A stretch of 64,000 nucleotides of DNA from Thalassovita autumnalis. GTDB taxonomy: Bacteria > Pseudomonadota > Alphaproteobacteria > Rhodobacterales > Rhodobacteraceae. The translations under genes were made by a program, and so were the position numbers. The first letter of the stretch is position 1; each line of letters opens with the position of its first letter. Below are positions 53,750 through 62,080 of the stretch, one piece after another. The stretch lies in NCBI RefSeq assembly GCF_001458255.1, contig NZ_CYSB01000028.1, positions 1 through 64,000 of the forward strand, written 5' to 3'. A model generated the notes under the pieces. The model was given only the letters and a program-made list of their open reading frames with translations, was not told where the DNA came from and searched no databases.

Positions 53750-54682
53750 ATGCAAATTCAGAACGTTGCCATTCTTGGCGGCGGCCTTATTGGGGCCAGC
53801 TGGGCCGCCCTGTTCCTATCGCGCGGGCTGAGCGTGGCCATTGCAGACCCACGGGCTGAGGCCGAAGGCTTTTGCCGCCAGTTGATCGCAGAGGCCTGGC
53901 CGCATCTGGCGGCGCTGGCCACGATTCCTGAGACCCCGAATTGGGACGCGTTGCAGTTCAGCCAATCCATCGCTGAGGCCTGTCAGGGCGCTGAACTGGT
54001 GCAGGACTGCGGCCCCGACCGGATTGAGGTCAAACGCACCATGCTGGCCGAGGCTGAAACCACATTGCAACCGGAGGCGATTTTTGCCTCCTCCACCTCC
54101 TCGCTGATGGCCAGCGATATTCAGGCAGGGGCGCGCCATCCCGAACGGGTGCTGGTCGCCCATCCGATGAACCCACCGCATTTGGTGCCATTGGTTGAAC
54201 TGGTCGCGGGCGACCATACGGATCCGAATGTGATCGCCGCCGCGCGGCAGTTTTATGACGCGATGAACCGGGTCACCGTCATTGCGCAGAAAGAGCGGCC
54301 CGGTCATATCGCCAATCGCCTGACCTCAGCGCTCTATCGCGAGGCGGTGAACATCGTCGCGGAAGGCATCGCCACGGTGCAGGATGTGGACAAGGCGATT
54401 GCCTATGGGCCCGGTATGCGGTGGGCCCTGATGGGACCGCATCTGATCTATCATCTGGGTGGTGGGCCCGGTGGTTACCGCCACTATCTGGATCACCTCG
54501 GCCCGACGCAGGCCGAACGCTGGAAAGATCTGGGCACACCCGCACTGACACCCGAGTTGATTGAGACGATGGTCAGCCAGCTGGATGCATCGCTGGCTGA
54601 GGTCGATGATGCGGCGTTGAAATCCAGCCGTGACGCCGCCCTGGTCGCCCTTGCCAAGCTGAAGCAGGACTTGCCGGTCTAG
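53750..54682 (+). CDS. 3-hydroxyacyl-CoA dehydrogenase family NAD-binding protein
   Basis: 310 residues: an N-terminal Rossmann domain opening NVAILGGGLIGASWAALFLSRG, then SSTSSLMASDI and HPMNPPHLVPLVELV with the catalytic His region, and a helical C-terminal domain with GHIANRLTSALYREAVNI. The pattern, with an AEGIATVQDVDKAIAYGPGMRWALMGP stretch, is nearest to carnitine/L-gulonate dehydrogenase-type members rather than fatty-acid enzymes. It lies close to the paa genes, so a paaH-like role is possible but not shown. Confidence 0.86.
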   Translation: MQIQNVAILGGGLIGASWAALFLSRGLSVAIADPRAEAEGFCRQLIAEAWPHLAALATIPETPNWDALQFSQSIAEACQGAELVQDCGPDRIEVKRTMLAEAETTLQPEAIFASSTSSLMASDIQAGARHPERVLVAHPMNPPHLVPLVELVAGDHTDPNVIAAARQFYDAMNRVTVIAQKERPGHIANRLTSALYREAVNIVAEGIATVQDVDKAIAYGPGMRWALMGPHLIYHLGGGPGGYRHYLDHLGPTQAERWKDLGTPALTPELIETMVSQLDASLAEVDDAALKSSRDAALVALAKLKQDLPV

Positions 54683-54707
54683 GCCGGTCTAGCAAGGCCC
54701 GACAGGA

Positions 54708-55568
54708 TCAGACAGCCGGTTTCTTGAGCCTTGGCAGCCGCTTATGCGACGTCACGGGGCCATCCCCAGCGGCGATGATCCGGGCAATGGCGACATCCAT
54801 ATTTTCGTAGGTGGTGGTCATGCTGCCCGCATTGGCGTGCAAGATCCGGTTTTTGCCTGCCACCAGCGCCACATGTCCTTTCCAGAACAGCAGATCGCCT
54901 TTGCGCGGCTGAGTGCCCTCTGGCAGGGCGCGGCCCAGCTCGGCCTCTTGTTGATCGCTGTCACCGGGGCAATCAATTCCGCAGGACAGGCAGGCCGCCT
55001 GCACCAGACCGGAACAATCGATCCCCCAAATCGAATTGCCCCCCCAAAGGTAGGGCGTGCCAAGATAGCGTTCCGCGACCATCAGCAGATCATGGTCCCG
55101 CGCGCCCGCGTCGCGCAAATGAATCAGCGGCACGAAGCCATCCGCCACCACGAGGAAGCCGTTTTCCTGCCCCCGCGCTGACAGGCCCGAGCCGAGGCTC
55201 AGCGCCATGCGTTCGCGCGATTTGAAGTTCGGTTCCGAATAGATGTGGGTTGATTTGGCAATAACCCGGTGGGTGGGGGCGCGGCGATCTTCCAGATCCT
55301 GCGCCTGAACATAACCCACGTAACCGTCGCGCAGGGATTGCACGAAACACCAGCCATCGCGCGTTTCATAGCGCATCACCGGTTCACCCAGCACCAGCTG
55401 ACGTTCCCGCCGTCCCAGCGGCGCATTCAACAGGTCCACCACAGGCCGTGCGACAATCCGGGTATCCCCCTCAACAAATCGCGGCGCGTCAATCAGGCCT
55501 TTCAGCTTGCTGGCTGCGACACGGGCGTTGGCGGGCAGTTGGCGGCGGTCCTTGGTCAGCGCGGTCAT
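54708..55568 (-). CDS. NlpC/P60 family peptidase with SH3-like domains
   Basis: 286 residues. The C-terminal part (about 155-270) has the NlpC/P60 Cys in GIDCSGLVQAAC, the His in LFWKGHVALVAGKNR and a third polar residue in ILHANAGSMT. Upstream are two SH3-like segments (about 40-135, e.g. GYVGYVQAQDLEDR). The enzyme cuts peptidoglycan peptide links. No signal peptide is obvious, though many such proteins act at the cell wall. The start lies 3 bases from the leucyl aminopeptidase stop, so the two genes are in one operon. Confidence 0.9.
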   Translation of the reverse strand: MTALTKDRRQLPANARVAASKLKGLIDAPRFVEGDTRIVARPVVDLLNAPLGRRERQLVLGEPVMRYETRDGWCFVQSLRDGYVGYVQAQDLEDRRAPTHRVIAKSTHIYSEPNFKSRERMALSLGSGLSARGQENGFLVVADGFVPLIHLRDAGARDHDLLMVAERYLGTPYLWGGNSIWGIDCSGLVQAACLSCGIDCPGDSDQQEAELGRALPEGTQPRKGDLLFWKGHVALVAGKNRILHANAGSMTTTYENMDVAIARIIAAGDGPVTSHKRLPRLKKPAV

Positions 55569-55571
55569 CGA

Positions 55572-56957
55572 TCAAAGCCCCAGCAGATCTGGCAGGGCCT
55601 CCAACAGGGCGCGCGCGCCCATGCCGACGCCCCCCTTGGGACGGGCCGGCGCGGCGCTTGGCTGCCAGCCGTAAACGTCAAAGTGGCTGTAATTCACATC
55701 CTCCCCAGCGAAACGACGCAGGAACAGGGCGGCGGTTATCGCCCCGCCAAAGCCGCCCTTGGGCGCATTGTCCAGATCGGCGATGCCCGGTTCAATCTGC
55801 GCCTCATAGGGATCCCAGAACGGCATACGCCAGAGCGGATCCGCCACGGTGGCTGCGGCCTGCATCAAGCGGTTGGCGGTTGCATCATCATCGCAGAAAA
55901 ACGGTGCCAGATCGGCCCCAACCGCCACCCGCGCCGCGCCGGTCAGCGTCGCCATCGACAGCATCATGTCGGGGTTTTCTTCGGCGCCATAGGCTAGCGC
56001 ATCGGCCAGCACCAGGCGCCCCTCGGCATCGGTGTTGTTGATCTCAACGCTGAGGCCCTTGCGCGATGGCAGGATATCGCCGGGGCGGAAGGCATTGCCA
56101 GAGACGGCATTTTCCACCGCAGGCACCAGCACCCGCAGTTGCAGCGGCAGGCCCAGCGCCATGATCATATGGGCCAGACCCAGAACCGTGGCCGCGCCGC
56201 CCATATCCTTTTTCATCAGCCCCATACTGGCGCCGGGCTTGAGGTTCAGACCACCCGTGTCAAAGCACACGCCTTTGCCTACGAGGGTCAGCTTGGGGCC
56301 ACTTTCGCCCCACCGCATATCGATCAGGCGCGGGGCGCGATCACTGGCGCGCCCAACGGTGTGGATCATTGGGAAGTTCTGGGTCAGCAGATCCTCCCCA
56401 CGGGTGACTTCAATCGTCGCGCCATGTTGCGTGGCCAAGGCGGATGCGGCTGCTTCCAACTCCTCCGGACCCATGTCATTGGCCGGGGTGTTGATCAGAT
56501 CGCGGGTCAGGAATTCCCCTGCTGCAATGGCCTCAACCTTGGCGGCGTCCACCCCGTCTGGCGCGACCAGCGTCACAGGTTTTGGCTTGCTGCCGGCGTA
56601 GCGATCAAAGCCATAAGAGGCCAAGAGCCAGCCCAGCGCCTCTTGCTCGGCCAGGTCAGAGGGCAGGCCCGAGGCGACCTGATACGCCCCTTCAGGCAAC
56701 GCAGGCACCGCAGCGGCCAGATGGAACCGGCTGCGTTTGCGTGTAGCGGCGGTGCCATAGCCCACCAGAACCTCTTCCACTGCGCCACTGGCCCCGGGGA
56801 TCAGCAGTACCTTGCCCAGAGCAGGTTTGAACCCGCTGCCACGCACCCAAGTCTGCAGCCGTGCCGGTTGCTGATCGATCCAGGATTGCAGCCCTTCGGC
56901 ATCAACCAGATGCACAGCGATGGGCGCATCGGCTTGGGTGGCGAAACGAGGGGACAT
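55572..56957 (-). CDS. M17 leucyl aminopeptidase family protein
   Basis: 461 residues. The C-terminal M17 domain carries the signature NTDAEGRLVLADAL with metal-binding Asp and Glu, plus VGKGVCFDTGGLNLKPGASMGLMKKDMGG with the Lys and Asp ligands. The N-terminal regulatory domain is shorter than in PepA. It removes N-terminal residues from peptides using two metal ions. Followed directly by the NlpC/P60 gene, suggesting joint peptide or wall recycling. Confidence 0.93.
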   Translation of the reverse strand: MSPRFATQADAPIAVHLVDAEGLQSWIDQQPARLQTWVRGSGFKPALGKVLLIPGASGAVEEVLVGYGTAATRKRSRFHLAAAVPALPEGAYQVASGLPSDLAEQEALGWLLASYGFDRYAGSKPKPVTLVAPDGVDAAKVEAIAAGEFLTRDLINTPANDMGPEELEAAASALATQHGATIEVTRGEDLLTQNFPMIHTVGRASDRAPRLIDMRWGESGPKLTLVGKGVCFDTGGLNLKPGASMGLMKKDMGGAATVLGLAHMIMALGLPLQLRVLVPAVENAVSGNAFRPGDILPSRKGLSVEINNTDAEGRLVLADALAYGAEENPDMMLSMATLTGAARVAVGADLAPFFCDDDATANRLMQAAATVADPLWRMPFWDPYEAQIEPGIADLDNAPKGGFGGAITAALFLRRFAGEDVNYSHFDVYGWQPSAAPARPKGGVGMGARALLEALPDLLGL

Positions 56958-57052
56958 GGCGCGGTCCTTTCACGGCAGGGCAAAAATAATTTGCGCCAGC
57001 CTAGCCCTTCCACCGGGACCTGCAAGCCCCCCTGCCCCTGCAAGACGGTGCC

Positions 57053-57433
57053 TTAGACCGAAAGATCCTGCAAATCCCAAATCTCACGCAGCGATTGCGC
57101 CCCGAGGCGTAGTAACCGCGCCAAGGTGGCCGCCTGCGCAACCGGATCACCGCGATCCAGCGCCTCCATCAGGTGGCCTGCCACCGCAGCCAAGGAAGCC
57201 ATGCCAATTTGGCGCGCTACGGCGGCAAGGCCACGCGCCTGTTTGCGCAACTGCTGCGTCTCACCTTTGCGAAACAGGGCCTCACATCGCTGCAGCCGCT
57301 GCGCCAGATCCGCCATGGCCCGGCATAGCACGTCCTGCGCACCATGTTGCCCCAGATCGGTATAAAGCTGCATCACCTCATGCGCATTCAGCTTTACCCG
57401 CTCCTGCGGGATTAATCTGATAATCTCATCCAC
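57053..57433 (-). CDS. Hpt-like four-helix protein lacking the phospho-histidine
   Basis: 126 residues from GTG 57433, chosen because AAGGGGA lies 5 bases upstream; an alternative GTG at 57454 adds 7 residues. The protein is all-helical. The segment KQARGLAAVARQIGMASLAAVAGHLMEAL resembles the Hpt helix A-H-x-L-K-G-x-A but has Arg where the phospho-accepting His should be. A degenerate phosphotransfer or a related scaffold is likely. No kinase or response regulator is adjacent. Identification is from pattern only. Confidence 0.5.
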   Translation of the reverse strand: MDEIIRLIPQERVKLNAHEVMQLYTDLGQHGAQDVLCRAMADLAQRLQRCEALFRKGETQQLRKQARGLAAVARQIGMASLAAVAGHLMEALDRGDPVAQAATLARLLRLGAQSLREIWDLQDLSV

Positions 57434-57667
57434 TGTCTTCCCCTTCAGTCGCACCCGGCCGGTCTGCCCCCACGGCGGTGCCAGTGTGACCGCGCAGGGT
57501 TCCCAAAAGGTTTATGGGGCATCAGGGAGTGTTTCGAATTCGGTTCAAAGGCGCGTCAGATACCGCGAAACTTCTTGGCAAAATCGCAAGACCCTGAAGG
57601 GGTTGGATAACCCCCGGCTCAACCACACAGGTCAATGCATAGATTAGACGCCTGCCTAAACGCCTGT
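57434..57667. other. non-coding gap between Hpt-like gene and IclR gene
   Basis: About 230 bases. It holds the upstream region of the Hpt-like gene and a short direct repeat, CGCCTG-CTAAA (around 57650-57672), at the 3' end of the IclR gene. No gene or clear terminator is seen. Confidence 0.3.
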
Positions 57668-58492
57668 CTAAACACCGGTGCGGGCAATCTTGGCCTGCAT
57701 CTCCACCAGACGTGGGCCAAACTCCTCCAACAGGCGTTCACCAGGCAGCATGTAGGACGGCCCGCCAAGGTTAAAGGCCAGCATTGGCGTATCGCCATGC
57801 GGGGACCGATAGGGCACGGCGATGGCGTTCACATCATACTGCCATTCGCCGAGGTTGGCATAAAATCCACGGGTCGCGACCTGCTCCACCGCTTCATCAA
57901 TACCATCACGCAATTGCGGCCAATTGGCCGGGTCGGTGCGATCTTCGATCATCGCCATGATCCGGGTCCGCTCTTCGGCGGAACAGCCCGCGATATAGGC
58001 CCGGCCCATCGCAGACCGCGCCAGCGAGATGCGCGAGCCAACGTTCAGCTGCAGCGAAATCATCGCCCGGGACGAACGTGCCACAGCCAGATAGGTCATC
58101 GCATGTTCATCACGACCGCCCATCGCCACCAGCACCCCATCGCCGCAGGTGTCTGCCAGTTCCTGCATATGCGGCAGCGCGGCCTCACGGATTTTCATAC
58201 CGCCAAGACAGGCATAGCCGAGGCTCAGCGCCGGCAGCCCCACCTTGTAGCGGCCGGTGCCGTCGGCGTAGGTGAGATAGCCCAGTTTCAACAGCGTATA
58301 GGTCAACCGCGAGATGGTGGAATTTGGCAGACCGGTCCGTTCAGCAATTTCGCGATTGGACAGACCGTCCAGATCGGCAGGACGAAAGGCGCGCAGGATA
58401 TCCAGCCCGCGCTGCAGCGCGGTGACGAACTGGCGATCATTGCTGAGGTCTTCGCCCTCGGCTGTTGCCGTGTCAGCCATTCGTTTGCGCAT
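57668..58492 (-). CDS. IclR family transcriptional regulator
   Basis: 274 residues. The N-terminal winged HTH (about 25-85) has RQFVTALQRGLDILRAF and LPNSTISRLTYTLLKLGYL. The C-terminal IclR effector domain (about 95-270) has the AMGRAYIAG core and NAIAVPYRSP near the end. Its upstream neighbour on the plus strand is fbp (186-base gap, divergent), but control of fbp or rpe is only a guess; IclR targets are often catabolic. Confidence 0.9.
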   Translation of the reverse strand: MRKRMADTATAEGEDLSNDRQFVTALQRGLDILRAFRPADLDGLSNREIAERTGLPNSTISRLTYTLLKLGYLTYADGTGRYKVGLPALSLGYACLGGMKIREAALPHMQELADTCGDGVLVAMGGRDEHAMTYLAVARSSRAMISLQLNVGSRISLARSAMGRAYIAGCSAEERTRIMAMIEDRTDPANWPQLRDGIDEAVEQVATRGFYANLGEWQYDVNAIAVPYRSPHGDTPMLAFNLGGPSYMLPGERLLEEFGPRLVEMQAKIARTGV

Positions 58493-58678
58493 TTGCTGTC
58501 CTGTTTACCGTCTGGTGTTTCCCGCAACATAGGGTGGCATAGGGGCATAAGGCGCGCAAGGCGCTGCTGGATCTGAGATTCCGGTCAAAAATGCCGCGAA
58601 TTCGGTGTGAAATCTGGACGCAGGCGCAAATCTCTGAGATAGCAGCCTCATCTAATCCTTCAGCAATGGGACCCGATC

Positions 58679-59641
58679 ATGACCCGCCAGGCCAACGTCA
58701 TTTCGCCCGACCTTATTCCAGCCGCGCTTTACCCCACGATCAACGCGCTCTGCGCCACCTCGATTGAGGTTGCTGCCATCATTGCCCGCGCTGGTCTGGG
58801 CCAGTCGCTGGCGGCACAGGTTGGCGAAAACAGTGACGGCGACGGCCAGAAAGCGCTGGATGTGTTGGCCGACGACATGTTTGAGGCCGCGCTGCGCGGT
58901 GGTGACGTGCGCTGGTATGCCTCCGAAGAACAGGAAGATGCGCTGCTGACCTCGGAAAGCGGCAAATACGCGCTGGCCATTGATCCGCTGGATGGCTCTT
59001 CCAACATCGACGTGAATGTGTCGATCGGCACCATCTTTTCGATTTTTGAAGCCAAGGAGGGCGCCGAGGAAAGCTTCCTGCGCAAAGCCTCGGAACAGAT
59101 CTGCGGCGGCTATATCCTTTATGGTCCGGCGACCTGTCTGGTGGTGACCTTTGGCGACGGAACCCAGCAATATGTGCTGGACCCGACCAAGGGTGAGTTT
59201 GTGCTGGTCGAAAAAGCGATGAGCGTGCCGGAGACCTCGAAAGAGTTTGCCATCAACGCCTCCAACTACCGCCACTGGACCACCCCGGTGCGCACCTACA
59301 TCGACAATTGTCTGGCAGGCAAAGACGGCCCGCGCGGCATGGATTTCAACATGCGTTGGGTCGGCTCACTGGTGGCGGAAACCCACCGGATCCTGACCCG
59401 TGGTGGTATCTTCCTCTACCCCGGTGATGCCCGGCCCGGTTATGAAAACGGTCGTCTGCGCATGGTCTACGAATGTGCGCCCATTGCCTTCATCATCGAA
59501 CAGGCCAAAGGCCATGCCACCGATGGTGAGACCCCGATCCTGGACCGTCAGGCCGAAACCCTACACGGCCGTATCCCGCTGGTCTTTGGCTCGGCCCATA
59601 AGGTACAGCGCGTGGCCGATCACCACGATCTCAGCGAATAA
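58679..59641 (+). CDS. fbp: fructose-1,6-bisphosphatase class I
   Basis: 320 residues. The metal and substrate motif [22 protein letters not shown] is typical of class I FBPase, along with the [27 protein letters not shown] segment. It hydrolyses fructose-1,6-bisphosphate in gluconeogenesis (or the Calvin cycle). Followed at 23 bases by rpe in a probable operon; no Rubisco or phosphoribulokinase gene is in the window, so autotrophy cannot be claimed. ATG 58679 follows AATGGGA. Confidence 0.95.
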   Translation: MTRQANVISPDLIPAALYPTINALCATSIEVAAIIARAGLGQSLAAQVGENSDGDGQKALDVLADDMFEAALRGGDVRWYASEEQEDALLTSESGKYALAIDPLDGSSNIDVNVSIGTIFSIFEAKEGAEESFLRKASEQICGGYILYGPATCLVVTFGDGTQQYVLDPTKGEFVLVEKAMSVPETSKEFAINASNYRHWTTPVRTYIDNCLAGKDGPRGMDFNMRWVGSLVAETHRILTRGGIFLYPGDARPGYENGRLRMVYECAPIAFIIEQAKGHATDGETPILDRQAETLHGRIPLVFGSAHKVQRVADHHDLSE

Positions 59642-59664
59642 CCCCTCTTTCCCGGAGAAACCCC

Positions 59665-60348
59665 ATGAGTTTTGACCGTTCCCTGAAAATCGCCCCGTCG
59701 ATCCTGTCGGCCGATTTCGCCAACTTTGGTCAGGAAATCGAAGCCGTCGAGGCGCAGGGCGCCGACTGGATCCACGTGGATGTGATGGACGGGCATTTTG
59801 TGCCCAACCTGACCTTCGGCCCGCCGCTGTGCAAAGCGATCCGCAAGCACATCAACACCGTGATGGACGTGCATCTGATGATCGCGCCGGTGGATCCCTA
59901 TATCGACGCCTTTGCCGATGCAGGCGCCGATATCCTGACCGCTCATCTGGAAAGCGGCCCCCATATCCACCGCACCCTGCAAGCGATCCGCGGCGCGGGC
60001 TGCAAGGCCGGTCTGGCGCTGAACCCGGCCACCGGTCTGGACGATGTGGAATACCTGCTGGATATGGTTGATCTGGTCTGCATCATGACCGTGAACCCCG
60101 GCTTTGGCGGCCAGAAGTTCATTCACAGCCAGGTTGAGAAGGTGCGCAAGCTGCGCGCGATGATTGGCGACCGCCCGATCCATATTGAGATCGACGGCGG
60201 CGTGACCCCGGAAACCGCCCCGTTGGTGGCCGAAGCCGGTGCTGATGTGCTGGTGGCAGGTTCCGCCGTGTTCAAAGGAGGATCGGTCTCAAACCCTGCA
60301 CCTTACGGCGACAACATCCGCGCCATCAAAGCCGCAGTTCAGGGCTGA
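59665..60348 (+). CDS. rpe: ribulose-phosphate 3-epimerase
   Basis: 227 residues, a TIM barrel. [44 protein letters not shown] and [12 protein letters not shown] are hallmarks; the metal ligands are in the first and second. It interconverts ribulose-5-phosphate and xylulose-5-phosphate in the pentose phosphate route. GGAGAA lies before ATG 59665. Second gene after fbp, ended by hairpin element C. Confidence 0.97.
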   Translation: MSFDRSLKIAPSILSADFANFGQEIEAVEAQGADWIHVDVMDGHFVPNLTFGPPLCKAIRKHINTVMDVHLMIAPVDPYIDAFADAGADILTAHLESGPHIHRTLQAIRGAGCKAGLALNPATGLDDVEYLLDMVDLVCIMTVNPGFGGQKFIHSQVEKVRKLRAMIGDRPIHIEIDGGVTPETAPLVAEAGADVLVAGSAVFKGGSVSNPAPYGDNIRAIKAAVQG

Positions 60349-60358
60349 TCTGGACAAG

Positions 60359-60389
60359 ATACTCTGGTGGCCCCACCGCAGGGGCCACC
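60359..60389. repeat. hairpin intergenic element, copy C (ATACTCTGG family)
   Basis: ATACTCT followed by a perfect 9-bp stem GGTGGCCCC (60366-60374), loop ACCGCA, GGGGCCACC (60381-60389). It lies between the convergent rpe and GFA genes. It shares the ATACTCTGG core and 3'-end position with copies A and B but has one hairpin, not two. Read on the minus strand it ends CCAGAGTATCTT. Confidence 0.6.
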
Positions 60390-60412
60390 GATTTGGCTAC
60401 TAGGGCGGACTA

Positions 60413-60805
60413 TCACCCGGGATGGCCATCATACTGTTTGGCCGCATCCCCGATGATCAGCCAAGACGGTTTTTCCGTGACAAATTCGTGGAACTGATTG
60501 CTAAGTGGCAGATCGGTATCCAGCGCGTTTGCAGCGATGGGGAAGCTCTCCTCTTCCGACAGGATCTCGCCCAGCGAACTGCCGCATGTCTTGCAGAAAC
60601 AGCGGGGGTATTTGTAAGGCGCTTCGGGTTGGTAGAGGCCGACGTTTTCCTTGCCCTGCACCCAGCTCAAATGCTCTTTTTGCACAAACACGATGGCGCT
60701 GGCACCCAGCTTGCGGCAGCGTGTGCAATGGCATGTGCCCATCATCTTCGGCGCTTCGCTCAATTCAAATTTAACCGCGCCACAACAACAACTTCCGGCA
60801 ATCAT
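60413..60805 (-). CDS. GFA/CENP-V family protein (zinc-binding)
   Basis: 130 residues. The zinc ligands SCCCGAVKF, CHCTRCRKLGA and CFCKTCGSSLGE match the glutathione-dependent formaldehyde-activating (GFA) fold. Some members catalyse the spontaneous joining of formaldehyde and glutathione, others are of unknown role. Since this genome has the adhI/fghA pair, a link to formaldehyde is tempting but is not supported by position. Confidence 0.88.
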   Translation of the reverse strand: MIAGSCCCGAVKFELSEAPKMMGTCHCTRCRKLGASAIVFVQKEHLSWVQGKENVGLYQPEAPYKYPRCFCKTCGSSLGEILSEEESFPIAANALDTDLPLSNQFHEFVTEKPSWLIIGDAAKQYDGHPG

Positions 60806-60948
60806 TGCCCTCTCCTCTCACTTGAAATAGAAAAGAACAATATGTGAACATTTAACCTTTCTCAAGACAGTGTTTCGACCTGCCCGCTTGCAGAGGCGGA
60901 GCGTTTGCGGCACGGATTGCATGCATAAGATAACCACCGGAGGCGACA

Positions 60949-61341
60949 ATGCTGTCAGGCGTATGTATCGGAACCAATGATCTGGAGGCCGCAGGTCAGT
61001 TTTATGATGCGCTGCTGGCCACGATCGGCATGTCACGCGCCCTGACCGTCCCGCGTGAATTGGGCTACGCCGGTGCGGATGGCAAAATCACACTGTTTGT
61101 GCTGCTGCCCTATGACCGCAATCCCGCAACACATGGCAACGGCACGCAGGTGATGTTCTACGCCGCCGACAAGGCCGAGGTAGATGCCTTTCACGCCAAG
61201 GCGCTGGCGCTTGGGGGCAGTGACGAAGGTGCACCGGGACCGCGCGAGTATCATCCTGAATATTACGGTGCCTATGTGCGCGATCTGGACGGCAACAAGC
61301 TGAACATCTCCGTCGATCCTAGCACCCGGAAAAATCCCTGA
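60949..61341 (+). CDS. VOC family protein
   Basis: 130 residues. The vicinal-oxygen-chelate pattern is clear: LSGVCIGTNDLEAAGQFYDALLATIG at the start, HGNGTQVMFYAADKAEVDAFHAKALALGG in the middle and YYGAYVRDLDGNKLNISV near the end. Similar to lactoylglutathione-lyase-like lyases; substrate unknown. CGGAGG lies before ATG 60949. Confidence 0.85.
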   Translation: MLSGVCIGTNDLEAAGQFYDALLATIGMSRALTVPRELGYAGADGKITLFVLLPYDRNPATHGNGTQVMFYAADKAEVDAFHAKALALGGSDEGAPGPREYHPEYYGAYVRDLDGNKLNISVDPSTRKNP

Positions 61342-61400
61342 GCTTTGCTGCTTCGGGGCAAATGTCCGCGGCGCGCAAGGGCCACGGACATATTAAAATC

Positions 61401-61973
61401 TTAGGTGTTTGGCTCCACCGGGTCCCGTTCGCCGTTGAACCCCGACAGGCGGGCCAGCAGCACGGCAACGTTTTTGACCTCAAACTTCTTAAGCAAGCGG
61501 GCGCGGACGTCTTCGATGGTGCGCGGCGATAGTTCCAGCACCTGCGCGATTTCCTTGCTGGTACGGCCACGGCTGAGCCACATCAGCACCTCACGTTCGC
61601 GGGGGGTCAGGCTGGGGCCGGTGGGCTTCTGATCAATCGGTGCGAAGCTGAGCACAATCTGCGCCAGCGGATCCTCAGGGGTCAGCGTGCGGGCGCGGAA
61701 GCGCACCCAAATCCGGCTGCCATCGGCACAGCGCATGATCCGTTCATCGGTGTAAGGGTGCGACTGGCGCAGTGGCGCCAGACCGATGTCACGCACCTGA
61801 TGGAACTCCTGGTCGGTTCCGTAAAGCAAACGGAAGCTCTGGCCGATCAGCTGCTCTTTTTCATAGCCAAACATTTCAGCAAAGCTTTGGTTGCAGCTGC
61901 GGATCACGCGGTTTTCGGTCAGCGCCAGCCCCATCGGCGCTTGGTCAAAGGCAAGTTGTTCTAGGTCTTTCAT
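61401..61973 (-). CDS. PAS-LuxR type transcriptional regulator
   Basis: 190 residues. An N-terminal PAS domain (about 5-110, FDQAPMGLALTENRVIRSC and DERIMRCADGSRIWVRFRART) is joined to a C-terminal LuxR-type HTH (about 125-185, SLTPREREVLMWLSRGRTSKEIAQVL). PAS ligand unknown. Divergent from the M20 peptidase gene. Two tandem TACGGT-N6-ACCGTA palindromes lie between, 16 bases from its start codon, a good candidate for its own operator and that of the M20/ABC operon. Confidence 0.9.
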   Translation of the reverse strand: MKDLEQLAFDQAPMGLALTENRVIRSCNQSFAEMFGYEKEQLIGQSFRLLYGTDQEFHQVRDIGLAPLRQSHPYTDERIMRCADGSRIWVRFRARTLTPEDPLAQIVLSFAPIDQKPTGPSLTPREREVLMWLSRGRTSKEIAQVLELSPRTIEDVRARLLKKFEVKNVAVLLARLSGFNGERDPVEPNT

Positions 61974-61988
61974 AGGTCACCAGTGTGA

Positions 61989-62028
61989 TACGGTGCGAAC
62001 ACCGTTATGGTACGGTATTGGCACCGTA
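61989..62028. promoter_or_regulatory. tandem palindromic operators, PAS-LuxR / M20 promoter
   Basis: TACGGT-GCGAAC-ACCGTT (61989-62006) and TACGGT-ATTGGC-ACCGTA (62011-62028) are two 6+6+6 sites with centres 22 bases apart, two helical turns, so bound dimers would lie on the same face. The second is a perfect inverted repeat, the first differs by one base. Confidence 0.7.
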
Positions 62029-62080
62029 AGTTCGCGTAAAGCATAGTTTCCATACCAAGTTCAAGAGACGAGACCCCTAA

